NCBI GenBank assembly: GCA_018433085.1
Contig: JAHDRW010000008.1
Span: 62,001-126,000 of the forward strand
DNA length: 64,000 nucleotides
Direction: 5' to 3'
From: Deltaproteobacteria bacterium
Lineage (GTDB): Bacteria; Desulfobacterota; Desulfomonilia; UBA1062
Of the stretch, positions 17,901-26,084 are shown piece by piece. Position numbers and translations under genes: made by a program. Each line of letters opens with the position of its first letter. The stretch's first letter is position 1. The notes under the pieces were generated by a model, which was given only the letters and a program-made list of their open reading frames with translations, was not told where the DNA came from and ran no database searches.

Positions 17901-18155
17901 GAACTCGTCAGCTGGCATAGGTGGCTCGGTGGCGACCGGTGGAAGGATTGTGGGCTCGATGATGCGGGCTTCGATCTCCCTTTCCCACACGAGATGATCT
18001 TCAAGGGGACCGCTGGAGTCGGTGTACTCGATAGAAACGAGATGGACGCGTTCTTCATGGGGGGTGGAGGAAGGCTGCACCGATGTGACCAGCCCCCTGC
18101 GGTTTCGCAGGATCGCAAGGGCACCTTCTCGAGGTATATTTTTTGATTCTGCCAT
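14904..18155 (-). CDS. SNF2-family DNA helicase, DISARM DrmD-like
   Basis: This 1083-residue SWI2/SNF2 ATPase has Walker A-type DVGLGKTVEAGLIL (about 145), the DEVH box in LLIVDEVHNL (about 258), SATPHNGHTWSF (about 297) and the helicase C-terminal motif QRNGRLDRHGQ (about 622). Motif order and length fit the SNF2 helicase (DrmD) of class 1 DISARM. The C-terminal 300 residues contain glutamate/lysine/glutamine-rich probable coiled coil. It is the first gene of the four-gene minus-strand operon; about 275 bases of AT-rich DNA separate it from the next upstream gene. No PLD nuclease (DrmC) or separate DrmB accompanies it. Confidence 0.88.
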   Translation of the reverse strand: MAESKNIPREGALAILRNRRGLVTSVQPSSTPHEERVHLVSIEYTDSSGPLEDHLVWEREIEARIIEPTILPPVATEPPMPADEFDALVRATRWTAISPFIDPDGEGILERLPIASPFHGAIQVEDFQLVPLLKALQMPRVSIFLCDDVGLGKTVEAGLILSELFRRRRIRRVMIISPASLCNQWKQEMDEKFSLPFDHIDRTTTHQMRKRLGMDANPWRSCSRIITSYYYLKQPDVLEQFLSASKHVSGSPHLPWDLLIVDEVHNLTPSPFGEDSDLSKMLKRIAPYFEHKVFLSATPHNGHTWSFTGLLERLDPVRFSQKSDITDSERTRIEDVVIRRLKREINACTNPPRFCERYTQALSLDLTSQEKSLSEAYRNFRKKVHKITRNTSRNEQLAGNFAIEVLGKRLLSCPVSFADSWLRYMAGIDDSDTADVVEVRAAERTLREETGDDGETESRIAHASKTVGSWLKPYKEELADEIETINTALTHLGFPIDHHTCSDINPAADARFDALCSWIEQNLRTPSKTWRDDDRLVIFTEFKTTLDYLVRRLEDRYPDHGVIRKLYGNIPLTERENTKAAFNDPADKVRILVATDTASEGINLQETARFLLHYDVPWNPTRLEQRNGRLDRHGQARDVVIHHFTTDDVSDLAFLAYVVGKVNTIREDLGSVEEVFDAAIHRCLIAGEECALVQEDLEEKARLVKGRADVPRSSSDQLVKTGREEMQRLKTLKEELDLTPETLRDTLEVAMGLRTGRPLFIAAEGEKRVRLKQIPPDWSLLIDDHLRRHIGQQREALPLLAFDPDVFIKSIGGRPVFRPLKDTALLHLAHPLYHRALAIFARSRFPGAEKDGKATRWTVRYGDVPDGAEALVLLTVEELAINEMREMFHHWIRTTAFPVCGGNLGKPLPHRPASLWRSHKSLATEETSRACELWEDVEDQVKAFLKEQAAALTRDLKHTMDKERVEALDREEKRFRSRQGEVSKLIEDLTIQRIEREIQEIQEQQRQELLFVDGSYFQELAASQKEKEEELKRRRAGYEGLREILNQERERILKNVIPKRFTLRGEAQVYPISIEVRFPEVRP

Positions 18156-18430
18156 CTCAGCCCTAAAAAACTAACCAGAACGCTCAAAGCAAGGCATTCA
18201 CGAAGATGCGTTGAATATCACAGATAATTTCTAGCTATATGCCCGTTTTTTGCGTGCTCCTTATAAAAAATATTCAATCCTTTTGATATATTAACCATAG
18301 TTGCCGAATTTAATCAAGCCCACATGGCGAAACCATGAATTGGACATGTCCTCAAATAGATGTTTTGTCTTTCCCCGTACCAGCATATAAACAGATAGTA
18401 TCATATCTTCTTCCATTATACTCTTTCGTT

Positions 18431-19342
18431 TCAAATGCTTGCACCATCTTTTACCAATAGCCCTCGAGCAAGACTTTTTATGTGATTACATATGGTCAGT
18501 CGCTCCAGCCAGCTGACTGGTATGTGGGATAGTCCATAAAACGCCCCTGCCACCTGCCCGCAGATAGCCGCGGTGGTATCGGCATCATCACCGAGGTTTG
18601 CCGCCTCGAGCACGGCATCGCGGAAGGAATCGGTGGCGTAAAAGCACCAGAGCGCCGCCTCCAGGCTCTTGACCACATAGCCGCTCCCCTGGATCTGGTC
18701 TTCGGTTTTGTCCCGGTATGCGCCGGCTGCTATCTCCCTGACGGCGGGTGACTGTACTATCGCCGGGTCATGATCGAAGAGCACCCGCTCCTTGTCCATG
18801 CCGGAGAAGGCGTTGAAGAGGATGGATGCGAAGAGGCGGCAGGCGTCTATGCACGCCTGCGAGCCGTGGGTGGTGCGGGAGCTCTCGGCTGCGTAGAAGA
18901 TCATTGCCTCCCTGTCCGGAAAGAAGAACATGGGCACCGGCGCCAGGCGCATGAGCGAGCCGTTGCCGGAGCTGCGGAGGTTGGTTGGCCCGCTGAAGGG
19001 CTCCCCGGTCTTCTCGAACGCTTCGAGCGCCGCCCTGGTCGTGCCGCCGATGTCAAAGCAGGCTCCCGTGCTGCTCATGTAGCCGGTGCGGTACCAGAGC
19101 AGATACTTCTTCATCTGGTCATACGGGTCGAAGCCTTTCTTTTCGATCAGGCTCTCAGCCAGACACAGGGCGAGTGAGGTGTCGTCGGTCCACTGGCCCT
19201 GCTCCAGGTCGAAGCACCCGCCGCCCACCATGTCGTCTATGGGCTCGAAGGTGCCTCTGGGCTTGAACTCCAGGGTTGTTCCCAGGGCGTCTCCCACGGC
19301 CAGGCCGACCAGGCAGCCCTGATATCGGTCGATCATTTCCAT
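18431..19342 (-). CDS. ADP-ribosylglycohydrolase (DraG/ARH family)
   Basis: This 303-residue protein has the metal-binding motifs of the family: GLAVGDALG near the N-terminus, WTDDTSLAL (about 51-59) and AANLGDDADTTAAICGQVAGA near the C-terminus. These enzymes remove ADP-ribose from modified proteins, or from nucleic acids in toxin-antitoxin settings. The start at 19342 is preferred because an AAGAGG site precedes it; a longer in-frame start exists at 19384. It faces the same way as the defence operon but is separated from it by 275 bases, so membership is uncertain. No ADP-ribosyltransferase gene is visible nearby. Confidence 0.88.
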   Translation of the reverse strand: MEMIDRYQGCLVGLAVGDALGTTLEFKPRGTFEPIDDMVGGGCFDLEQGQWTDDTSLALCLAESLIEKKGFDPYDQMKKYLLWYRTGYMSSTGACFDIGGTTRAALEAFEKTGEPFSGPTNLRSSGNGSLMRLAPVPMFFFPDREAMIFYAAESSRTTHGSQACIDACRLFASILFNAFSGMDKERVLFDHDPAIVQSPAVREIAAGAYRDKTEDQIQGSGYVVKSLEAALWCFYATDSFRDAVLEAANLGDDADTTAAICGQVAGAFYGLSHIPVSWLERLTICNHIKSLARGLLVKDGASI

Positions 19343-19455
19343 GCCTCTTTTCCCCTTCCCATTATTCCCCTTTACGTACAACACGAGCCGCCGGGAAGAT
19401 CACGGCTTCTGCATGCTGGATCATCCCGCCGGCAACAGCCTTCTTCCTGATCGGA

Positions 19456-20031
19456 TTACCAGTGGTACCCGAGGATCAAGCCCGCGTGCCCTCCTCCAGC
19501 ATCCACGTCCACATCAAAGAGCGTGACCTCTGCTGTTGAGTACCCCAGTTCGAGACCCAGGTTGAAACACTCGTTCAGCGTCCAATACAAACCTCCACTG
19601 ATCCATACGCCGAACCCGATGTCATCGTCGCTGACACTCACTCCGTAATAATCGGCTTCGAGCTCTGAGCCGATGAACGTCACCCCTCCTCCTATGAACG
19701 GGCGCATAACCGGTGTCGGCTCCCAGATCTTTTTCACACCGAACCTCCACTCACTGGTGATCGCTTCGAAGTTAAAGCCTTCGATATCGTCCTCTCCCGC
19801 TGATACCACGAGGGCCACTGCAAGATTTACCGGCCATTCGTGCCTGCGGAAATCCGCGTGTATGCCGAACTCACCGTGCTCTTCGACCGGCTCCCAGTCG
19901 TCCTCATCAAGTGCTTTGGCCCCGAGGGTGAAATTCACGTTCCCGGTCCACTCGGGAGCAGCACAGACCTGTGCTGAGAAAATGACGATACATCCTATTG
20001 ATACGCCCAAGACCATAAAAACTTTTTTCAT
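19456..20031 (-). CDS. Small outer-membrane beta-barrel protein
   Basis: The 191-residue product begins with a signal peptide (MKKVFMVLG then a hydrophobic run ending at AQVCA-A, cleavage near residue 24). The mature part alternates hydrophobic and polar residues, with repeated G-x-aromatic strands, and ends in tryptophan, as porin-like barrels do. A GFGVWISGGLYW segment and an FIGGGVTFIGSE turn suggest about eight strands. The start at 20031 is supported by GGAGGG upstream; the longer in-frame start would bury the signal peptide. No specific function is recognisable. Confidence 0.7.
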   Translation of the reverse strand: MKKVFMVLGVSIGCIVIFSAQVCAAPEWTGNVNFTLGAKALDEDDWEPVEEHGEFGIHADFRRHEWPVNLAVALVVSAGEDDIEGFNFEAITSEWRFGVKKIWEPTPVMRPFIGGGVTFIGSELEADYYGVSVSDDDIGFGVWISGGLYWTLNECFNLGLELGYSTAEVTLFDVDVDAGGGHAGLILGYHW

Positions 20032-20229
20032 AAAAACCCTCCTCGATGATATATTCTTTTCCATCTGCATACAGGCGAACACCAAGAAAAAGGAAGATAT
20101 ATTTATCCCTATTTTTGGCTGGTTGAAAGGCTGCCGCGACAGAGGTGTGTCGCAATATCGTGTTTCGTGGGTTTACTCGGCCGGGCATTATGCCGTAAAG
20201 TCATCTCATGAAATAAAGAGGAGATTTTC

Positions 20230-21183
20230 ATGGTCGACAATTCACACAGGACGGTGACACGGCGGCTCATGAGGCTCGGGCGCATTTTGCGGATCTTCCT
20301 GGAGAGGGAGACGGTGAACACCTCGTGGATAGGCCGGGACCTCGGGGTGAATGCCCGCACCATCCAGCGCGATCTGAAGGCGCTCAAGTGCGCCGGCATC
20401 CCGATCAACGAGGAGAAGAAGGGGCTCTACCGGCTGGACAAGAACCTGCTGAAGGATCTTGAGGTGTTCGACGACGCCGAGCTCGCCCTGATCGTGGCGC
20501 TCAAAGACATGGTCTCGCAGCTGGGCAAGCCCTTCGAGCGAGCGGCCGACGATCTGCTGGGCAGGATCTGCGACTATACCGCCTGCAGGCCGGTGTACAT
20601 CAAGGTGAAAAGCGACCTCCCCTTGAGCGGCAAAACCATGAGCCGGATCATCAAAGCCATCCAGGGGGAGAGACAGATCTCTTTCTACTACCAGGGCCGC
20701 TCCTCCCACGGGGTGACGGCAGAACCCTACCGCATCGCGTACTTCGACGGGGTGTGGTACCTGGTGGCCCGCGACACCGATGACCGCATCATCAAGAAAT
20801 ACATCCTGGACAACTTGAGCGACATCCGCGTGCTCAGAGCAGCCTCGAAGGCCGTGCCAAAAGACCTGGACGAGACCCTGGAGAGAAGCGTGAACATCTG
20901 GTTTTCCGGGGAGCGCACCATGGAGGTGCTCATCGAGGTGGACCCCGCCTGGGCCCACTACTTCCAGCGCCGGTGGATCCTGCCGCTGCAGGAAGTCACC
21001 GAGCTTAAGGACGACGGTTCGATTCTCGTACGGTTCTTTGCCTGCTCGGTGGAGGAAGTGATGATGTGCCTGAAGCCCTGGCTTCCCCATGTGCGGGTGC
21101 TCCAGCCCGCAGAGGTGGCCGAGCAGGTCCTGGGTGATTTTCAGACGTGGGCGGCCTGGCAGGGAGCGGCTTGGAATTACTGA
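20230..21183 (+). CDS. WYL-domain transcriptional regulator
   Basis: The 317-residue protein has an N-terminal HTH of the DeoR/HTH_11 type (RRLMRLGRILRIFLERETVN, then TIQRDLKALKCAGIPI, residues about 8-60). A WYL domain follows (ISFYYQGRSSHGVTAEPYRI and GVWYLVARD, about 148-185), and the C-terminal extension is of the WCX type. WYL proteins sense ligands, often nucleic acids or nucleotides, and regulate defence, DNA-repair and metabolic genes. An AAGAGGAG site precedes the ATG. It is transcribed divergently from the small barrel protein and ends facing the uspA-like gene, so its target is not evident from context. Confidence 0.88.
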   Translation: MVDNSHRTVTRRLMRLGRILRIFLERETVNTSWIGRDLGVNARTIQRDLKALKCAGIPINEEKKGLYRLDKNLLKDLEVFDDAELALIVALKDMVSQLGKPFERAADDLLGRICDYTACRPVYIKVKSDLPLSGKTMSRIIKAIQGERQISFYYQGRSSHGVTAEPYRIAYFDGVWYLVARDTDDRIIKKYILDNLSDIRVLRAASKAVPKDLDETLERSVNIWFSGERTMEVLIEVDPAWAHYFQRRWILPLQEVTELKDDGSILVRFFACSVEEVMMCLKPWLPHVRVLQPAEVAEQVLGDFQTWAAWQGAAWNY

Positions 21184-21423
21184 TTATTCAGCAACCTCTG
21201 GGAAAAAACTGCGGCACCGGTTGCGCAACAAGGAACTGTACCCGTGACCCTGCTGAGCCATTTCCACCATCCGGCAGAAATATCGGAATCCCTTGACTGA
21301 GAGAGCATGGCTCGTCCCCTTCTCTTCGAGACCAGGGGCTCTTCCGGAAACACGTCGCTCGGGTCGGCAACAGTGACCGTGCCGCACAATCCGTATGGGG
21401 ATTGGGGGTTGCGGCTCCGGCCG

Positions 21424-21864
21424 CTATTCGACCACGATCACGTCGATGTCGATGTTCTCCTTGATGCGCGCGACGTGCTTCTCGACTTCTCCGTTGAAGA
21501 TGAAGCGCTCGAAGAAGGTCCTCTGCTCGTGGCCGATCACCAGGAGATCGGCCTTCTCCTCCAGGATGACCTCCCGGATCACGTCGCGTATCCGTCCCCG
21601 CCTGCTCACGGTGCGCGCCTGCACGCCGAGGGCCGAGGCGATCTCGCCAGCGAACTTGAGGCACTGGTTGCCGAAGTTGAACAGCGTGTCTTCGGCAAAG
21701 GTGCGCTGCAGGGAAATCGTGCTCCCCTTGATAAAGGTGATGTCGGCCACGTTCAGGAAGATCAGCTCCGCCCCCATCTCCTGCGCGATGCCGGCCGCCT
21801 TCGCGGCGGCACGCGCCGAGGCCTCGGAACAGGTGACCCCGCACACTATTTTATTGTATCCCAT
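21424..21864 (-). CDS. Universal stress protein (UspA family)
   Basis: This 146-residue single Usp domain begins YNKIVCGVTCSE and has the later block ADLLVIGHEQRTFFERFIFNGEVEKHVARI. The canonical ATP-binding GxxGxxxxxxxGS pattern is not clearly preserved. It starts 37 bases after the stop of the ion-transporter gene and is probably co-transcribed with it. Usp domains are often paired with, or fused to, transporters of the ArsB/NhaD group, where they may regulate transport activity. Confidence 0.85.
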   Translation of the reverse strand: MGYNKIVCGVTCSEASARAAAKAAGIAQEMGAELIFLNVADITFIKGSTISLQRTFAEDTLFNFGNQCLKFAGEIASALGVQARTVSRRGRIRDVIREVILEEKADLLVIGHEQRTFFERFIFNGEVEKHVARIKENIDIDVIVVE

Positions 21865-21900
21865 TTCATACCTCTTTCATACCTCGCATCGAACGTTGTG

Positions 21901-23700
21901 TTACCGTACCATGAGCAGCCATATGGATGAAATCGCTATGGTGATCAACATGGGCGGAAAGGCGATCTTCATGTAGTGCATGAACGAGATGTGGTATCCG
22001 GCCCGCTCGGCCATGCCCACGGTCACCACGTTGGCGCTGGCTCCGATCATGGTGCCGTTTCCACCCAGGCACGCCCCCAGCGCGAGCGCCCACCAGAGTA
22101 TGCCGGTTTCCGCACCCGGGATCACCTCGGTCAGGTACGCAACGATCGGGAGCATGGTCGCGGTGAAGGGAATGTTGTCGACAATGGCCGATGCAATGGC
22201 CGAAACCCAGAGGATGATCAGGATGGCCGCCACGATCGAGCCGCCCGACATATGGTTCACCCAGTTGGCGATGATCTGGATCAGGCCGGTCTCCTCGGCA
22301 CCGGCGACCACGACGAAGAGCATGATGAAGAATATGAGCGTGGGCCACTCCACCTCGTGCTCGAGCATCTCCACGATATCGACCCTGCCCACCACCAGCA
22401 GCACCCCGGCGAACATCACGGCCGCGATGGACGGCTCCATGCCGAACACCCCGTGCAGGATGAAGAACAGGATCGTGAGCCCGAGGACTATCCCGGAATA
22501 GAGCAGAAGCTTGCCGTCGGTGATCCGGTACTCCTGCTTGAGGTGCTCGATGGTCTTTTTCACCTGTTCGAGGCTGGTCTGGGACTTCAGATAGTCCTTC
22601 CGGTAGAGGATTACAAAGTAGAGCAGGCTCACGGCAAGGAGGATGATGCAGATCGGACCCAGGTTGTACAGAAAATCCACGAAACTCAGGTTCGCGTAAG
22701 AACCGATCATGATATTGGGAGGGTCGCCCACGAGCGTGGCCGCGCCGCCCACGTTGGACGCGAACACCTCGGGCATCAGCAGCGCGACCGGGTTCATCTT
22801 CAGGGTAACCGCGATCTCGATGGTCACCGGGATCATGAGCAGCATGGTGGTCACGTTGTCCAGAAACGCCGACAACACGGCGGTCACGATCATGAGGATG
22901 ATGCTCAGCACGATGATATTGCCCCTGGCAAGCTCATAGCACTTGCAGGAGAGCCACTGGAACACCCCGGTCTTTTTCAGCACGCCGATGATCATCATCA
23001 TGCCCATGAGCAGGAAGATCACGTTGAAGTCGATGGCGCCTATCGCGTCCTCGTAGGAGAGGATGAAATAGTCCGAGGAAAAGGTCCCGAACGTGTACGA
23101 CACAAAGAGGATGATCCCCGCGCCCATCAGTGCCGCAAGGGTGCGGTGCATGAGCTCGAGCGCGATGATCACGTATACCAGCAGCAGGATGCCGGCCGCG
23201 ATCCAGAAGGCGGGGGTGATGGCCCGGGAAAGCTCGACATGGGTGTTGGTCAGGTATTCGCACCGGGGGTTCCCGTCCACCTCGTTTGCGACGAACTGGA
23301 TGGGGATCGGACCCGAGCTCTGAAAAGAGGGCTTGCTCACCTCTATGGTCACGGCGCCCGAGGGAAGCTCGTCTCCCGGGATCACGAGGTCCGCCTCGAA
23401 GGTCCCGTCGCTGGAGCTGTGCAGCACCCTGCTCTCTTCCGCCGGATTCCCGTTGATGAAGATCTCGATCTCCGCGTCTTTCAGCCCCTTGTCCCTGCTG
23501 TCGACGATCTTCCCGGTCAGCGCCAGGCGCTCCCGCTCCTGGTCGTCCGGTTCCTGGATCGGCGATGCGGCAAGGCTCGTGAATGGAGCGAGAAAAAAGA
23601 GAGCCGTCAGCAGAACAAGAAGCAGCTGTACCGGAGAAAGGCCCCTCAGCCCCGTATCCGGGAGAACACTGTTTCCGCGAACCTGATTCTTTTTCTTCAT
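21901..23700 (-). CDS. Ion transporter (ArsB/NhaD/SLC13-like IT superfamily) with N-terminal extracytoplasmic domain
   Basis: The 599-residue protein begins with a signal-like hydrophobic segment (about 18-40). A beta-sandwich resembling a carboxypeptidase-regulatory domain follows (about 52-130, LALTGKIVDSRDKGLKDAEI). The permease part has about eleven transmembrane segments. It carries the family hallmarks FLDNVTTMLLMIPV and SNVGGAATLVGDPPNIMIG, and a second-half IVDNIPFTATMLP repeat. These are typical of ArsB, NhaD and the mammalian P protein; the transported ion cannot be told from sequence. The start at 23700 has a GGAG site; upstream in-frame starts give an implausible leader. Confidence 0.85.
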   Translation of the reverse strand: MKKKNQVRGNSVLPDTGLRGLSPVQLLLVLLTALFFLAPFTSLAASPIQEPDDQERERLALTGKIVDSRDKGLKDAEIEIFINGNPAEESRVLHSSSDGTFEADLVIPGDELPSGAVTIEVSKPSFQSSGPIPIQFVANEVDGNPRCEYLTNTHVELSRAITPAFWIAAGILLLVYVIIALELMHRTLAALMGAGIILFVSYTFGTFSSDYFILSYEDAIGAIDFNVIFLLMGMMMIIGVLKKTGVFQWLSCKCYELARGNIIVLSIILMIVTAVLSAFLDNVTTMLLMIPVTIEIAVTLKMNPVALLMPEVFASNVGGAATLVGDPPNIMIGSYANLSFVDFLYNLGPICIILLAVSLLYFVILYRKDYLKSQTSLEQVKKTIEHLKQEYRITDGKLLLYSGIVLGLTILFFILHGVFGMEPSIAAVMFAGVLLVVGRVDIVEMLEHEVEWPTLIFFIMLFVVVAGAEETGLIQIIANWVNHMSGGSIVAAILIILWVSAIASAIVDNIPFTATMLPIVAYLTEVIPGAETGILWWALALGACLGGNGTMIGASANVVTVGMAERAGYHISFMHYMKIAFPPMLITIAISSIWLLMVR

Positions 23701-24019
23701 ATCTCCAACCGCGTATCTTTTTCGGCCCGTTCGCCATAACCGACGGGCGTTTTGCCGATCTCGCTTTTCGAGAAGGGTCCCGCTGATGTGCAGTGCCTTC
23801 GGCCCTGCCCTGAGCCCCAAAGGTGTGCTCATTTCCTATTAAACAAATCCGGATGTTCAAGCATATCATCCCACTGCTGAAATCCGTGTAGTTCACCCCG
23901 GGGAATCCTCCGCCGGTTGTCCTATGCGCAACACCACTTCGCAGCGCCTCTTCGAAAAGACATACCCGAGCAGGGATGCGGATGATTATTCAAACAGGTA
24001 GGATCGGAAAACCCCATTC

Positions 24020-24034
24020 TGGCACGGTTTTTGT
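24020..24034 (+). promoter_or_regulatory. Sigma-54-type promoter candidate upstream of kdsA-lpt-rpoN
   Basis: TGGCAC at 24020-24025, five bases, then TTGT at 24031-24034 matches the -24/-12 consensus TGGCAC-N5-TTGC except for the last C. It lies about 190 bases before kdsA, in a cluster that itself encodes RpoN. The mismatch falls on the important -12 GC element, so this may be a weak or fortuitous site. Confidence 0.35.
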
Positions 24035-24044
24035 CCGATACGTC

Positions 24045-24072
24045 TTGACACTCCTTCATGCCATGAGATAGT
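24045..24072 (+). promoter_or_regulatory. Sigma-70-type promoter candidate upstream of kdsA
   Basis: A perfect TTGACA at 24045-24050 is followed by 16 bases and GATAGT (24067-24072, four of six matches to the -10 consensus). It would produce a leader of about 140 bases before kdsA and could drive the whole kds-lpt-rpoN cluster. Confidence 0.4.
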
Positions 24073-24221
24073 CTCCCATCCATGGATATTCTCCTGCACA
24101 GAATCGGATTCTCCCGCCGCTTTTGGGCGCCGGCACACTGCCCGCGCGGGCGGGACGGAGACCGGGGAAGACGCCCCGGTGCGCGTGGCGATCATATCGC
24201 CTCGAGCACGGTCGCGGAGGT

Positions 24222-25037
24222 ATGATGAAGCCGGTCGAGGTCAGAGACATGTCCATCGGTTCCGGCGATCTCGTGCTCATCGCGGGGCCCTGCGTCATCG
24301 AGTCGCGGGAGCACACACGGTTCATGGCCGAATCGCTTGCGGAGATCGCTTCCCGCACCGGGGTTCCCCTGATATTCAAGGCATCCTTCGACAAGGCGAA
24401 CCGCTCATCCATCAGCTCCTACCGGGGGCCCGGTCTGGAAAAGGGCCTGGCGATCCTGGCCGAGGTCAAGCAGGAACTGGGCATTCCCGTGATCACGGAC
24501 ATCCACGAGCCTTGCCAGGCAGCGGCGGCGGCCTCGGTGGTGGATGTCATCCAGATTCCCGCCTTTCTCTGCCGGCAGACCGACATCCTGGTGGCCGCAG
24601 GAAAGACCGGACTTCCCGTCAACATCAAGAAGGGTCAGTTCATGGCGCCCTGGGACATGGCCCATGCGGTCAAGAAGGTTGAGAGCACCGGCAACTCGAA
24701 GGTGATGCTCACGGAGCGCGGAACCTCGTTCGGATACAACAACCTGGTGTGCGACCTGAGGAACCTGGGGCTGCTGCGGTCCCTGGGGGTGCCGGTGGTG
24801 CTGGACGTGACGCACAGCCTCCAGCTGCCCGGAGGCAAAGGGGATTCCTCCGGCGGCATGCGGGAGTTCGTCCCTCCCCTGGCGCGGGCCGGGGTGGCCT
24901 TCGGGGTGGATGCCCTGTTCATGGAGGTGCACGACGACCCCGAGCATGCGCTGAGCGACGGCCCCAATTCGCTCCACCTGGAGGCGCTGGAGCCGCTGCT
25001 CAAGCAGCTCTGCGAGATACAGAAGGCGGTGCGATGA
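24222..25037 (+). CDS. kdsA: 3-deoxy-8-phosphooctulonate synthase (KDO-8-P synthase)
   Basis: This 271-residue TIM-barrel enzyme condenses arabinose-5-phosphate with phosphoenolpyruvate in lipopolysaccharide core synthesis. Family motifs are clear: [14 protein letters not shown] (about 16-29), [12 protein letters not shown] (about 51-62), [15 protein letters not shown] (about 134-148) and [14 protein letters not shown] (about 166-179). The start at 24222 follows a GCGGAGG site; an alternative ATG lies one codon on. It opens a cluster of overlapping genes, and its stop overlaps the kdsC start (ATGA). Confidence 0.96.
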   Translation: MMKPVEVRDMSIGSGDLVLIAGPCVIESREHTRFMAESLAEIASRTGVPLIFKASFDKANRSSISSYRGPGLEKGLAILAEVKQELGIPVITDIHEPCQAAAAASVVDVIQIPAFLCRQTDILVAAGKTGLPVNIKKGQFMAPWDMAHAVKKVESTGNSKVMLTERGTSFGYNNLVCDLRNLGLLRSLGVPVVLDVTHSLQLPGGKGDSSGGMREFVPPLARAGVAFGVDALFMEVHDDPEHALSDGPNSLHLEALEPLLKQLCEIQKAVR

Positions 25038-25543
25038 ACGCGGAGGCGATCAGATACCTGGTTCTGGACGCAGACGGGGTGCTCACCGACTGCCGGCTCT
25101 ACTACACCGAGGACGGCCGGGAGATCAAATCGTTCAACGTGCGCGACGGCCACGGCATCAAGCTCCTCATGCGGGCCGGAATCGGGGTTGCCATCATCAC
25201 GGGCCGGGTCTCCAAGGCGGTGGAGCACCGGGCGAAAGACCTCCAGATCGAATATGTGGTCCAGGGGGCCAGGGACAAGAAGGCCGCCCTGCTGGAGCTC
25301 TCGCGGCAGGTGGGCGTGGAGCCCGAGGCGATGGCCTACATGGGCGACGACGTGGTGGACCTGCCGGCCATGGCCCTGTGCGGGATGAGCATCGCACCGA
25401 GCGACGCGGCGGACATGGTGCTCGAGCGTGCCGATATCGTGACCTCGCTGCGGGGCGGGCACGGCGCGGTACGCGAGGCCGCGGAGATAATTCTGAAGCG
25501 CCTGGGTCTGTTCGAGAAGGCGATGGAGCGCTATGTGGGTTAA
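25034..25543 (+). CDS. kdsC: 3-deoxy-D-manno-octulosonate 8-phosphate phosphatase
   Basis: This 169-residue HAD-family C0 phosphatase has [15 protein letters not shown] (catalytic aspartates near residues 11 and 13), IITGRVS (motif II), KKAALLEL (motif III lysine) and [12 protein letters not shown] (motif IV). It dephosphorylates the KdsA product to KDO. Its ATG overlaps the kdsA stop by four bases and its own end overlaps lptC by 11 bases, so it is translationally coupled on both sides. The length equals that of the usual tetrameric KdsC enzymes. Confidence 0.95.
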   Translation: MNAEAIRYLVLDADGVLTDCRLYYTEDGREIKSFNVRDGHGIKLLMRAGIGVAIITGRVSKAVEHRAKDLQIEYVVQGARDKKAALLELSRQVGVEPEAMAYMGDDVVDLPAMALCGMSIAPSDAADMVLERADIVTSLRGGHGAVREAAEIILKRLGLFEKAMERYVG

Positions 25544-26084
25544 GCCGCTTTCCGCGCTCGTCCTTCTCGCCCTGGTCCTGGGAATCGGTTTTATCGCACG
25601 GGACGACGACCCGGAGCGGACGGATGCCGCCGGGCGGGACACCGATGCCGCCGAACAGCCTTCCCGGGCCGCAGGCGGGGTGGTCATGTACGAAACGAAG
25701 CCCGATTCCGGCGCCTCGCTGGTCATCCGCGCCGCCTCCGCCACCGAGGGCAAAGACAAAGTGGTGGTCCTGGAAGAATTCAGACTCGAGCAGTCGAACG
25801 GGTTGGAGCTCACGGGCGACCGGGCGCGGTACGATACCGACCGGTCCCTGCTCGATATCATCGGCCCGGTCAGGGTCAATACGGCGGACGGCTGGCAGGC
25901 CGACCTGGACGGGCTGACCTGGGACCGCGCGACAAGAAAGGCATCCACGGACAGGCCGCTGGTGGTCAAGGGCGCCCAGGGTACCATTACGGCGGACCGG
26001 GGCGAGTTTTTCGACGATTTCAACCGTATCCTCCTTGCAGGTGACGTACATGCGGACCTTTCTCCCCATCTTCTTCATCGTTAG
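25533..26084 (+). CDS. lptC: LPS export ABC transporter periplasmic protein LptC
   Basis: The 183-residue protein has one N-terminal membrane anchor (about 3-21, LSALVLLALVLGIGF). The periplasmic beta-jellyroll shows the repeating pattern LTGDRARYDTDRSLLDIIGPVRV and LVVKGAQGTITADRGEF. LptC joins the inner-membrane LptB2FG extractor to LptA. The gene starts inside kdsC and its 3' end overlaps lptA by 35 bases. The extended overlap makes the exact C-terminus of LptC and start of LptA worth checking. lptF and lptG are not in this window. Confidence 0.9.
   Translation: MWVKPLSALVLLALVLGIGFIARDDDPERTDAAGRDTDAAEQPSRAAGGVVMYETKPDSGASLVIRAASATEGKDKVVVLEEFRLEQSNGLELTGDRARYDTDRSLLDIIGPVRVNTADGWQADLDGLTWDRATRKASTDRPLVVKGAQGTITADRGEFFDDFNRILLAGDVHADLSPHLLHR

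Larger units (their letters stand above)
23701..24221. other. Divergent intergenic region between the transporter and kdsA
   Basis: No gene is supported in these 521 bases. The region serves leftward transcription of the transporter and rightward transcription of the kds-lpt-rpoN cluster. The two promoter candidates listed separately lie in its right half. Open frames across it lack coding character and overlap the promoter candidates. Confidence 0.5.

Noticed and set aside
2666-18155. Calling the operon a standard class 1 DISARM system
   Set aside because: The SNF2 helicase and methyltransferase fit, but there is no separate DrmB, no PLD nuclease (DrmC), and the helicase is far longer than DrmA. 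A hybrid description is safer.
18431-19342. ADP-ribosylglycohydrolase as a fifth member of the defence operon
   Set aside because: A 275-base gap with AT-rich promoter-like DNA separates it from the SNF2 gene, and no ADP-ribosylating partner is present.
21976-23739. Long plus-strand frame antisense to the ion transporter
   Set aside because: Its translation is dominated by His, Arg and Asp from reverse-reading a GC-rich membrane protein gene. The minus-strand frame has clear transporter motifs.
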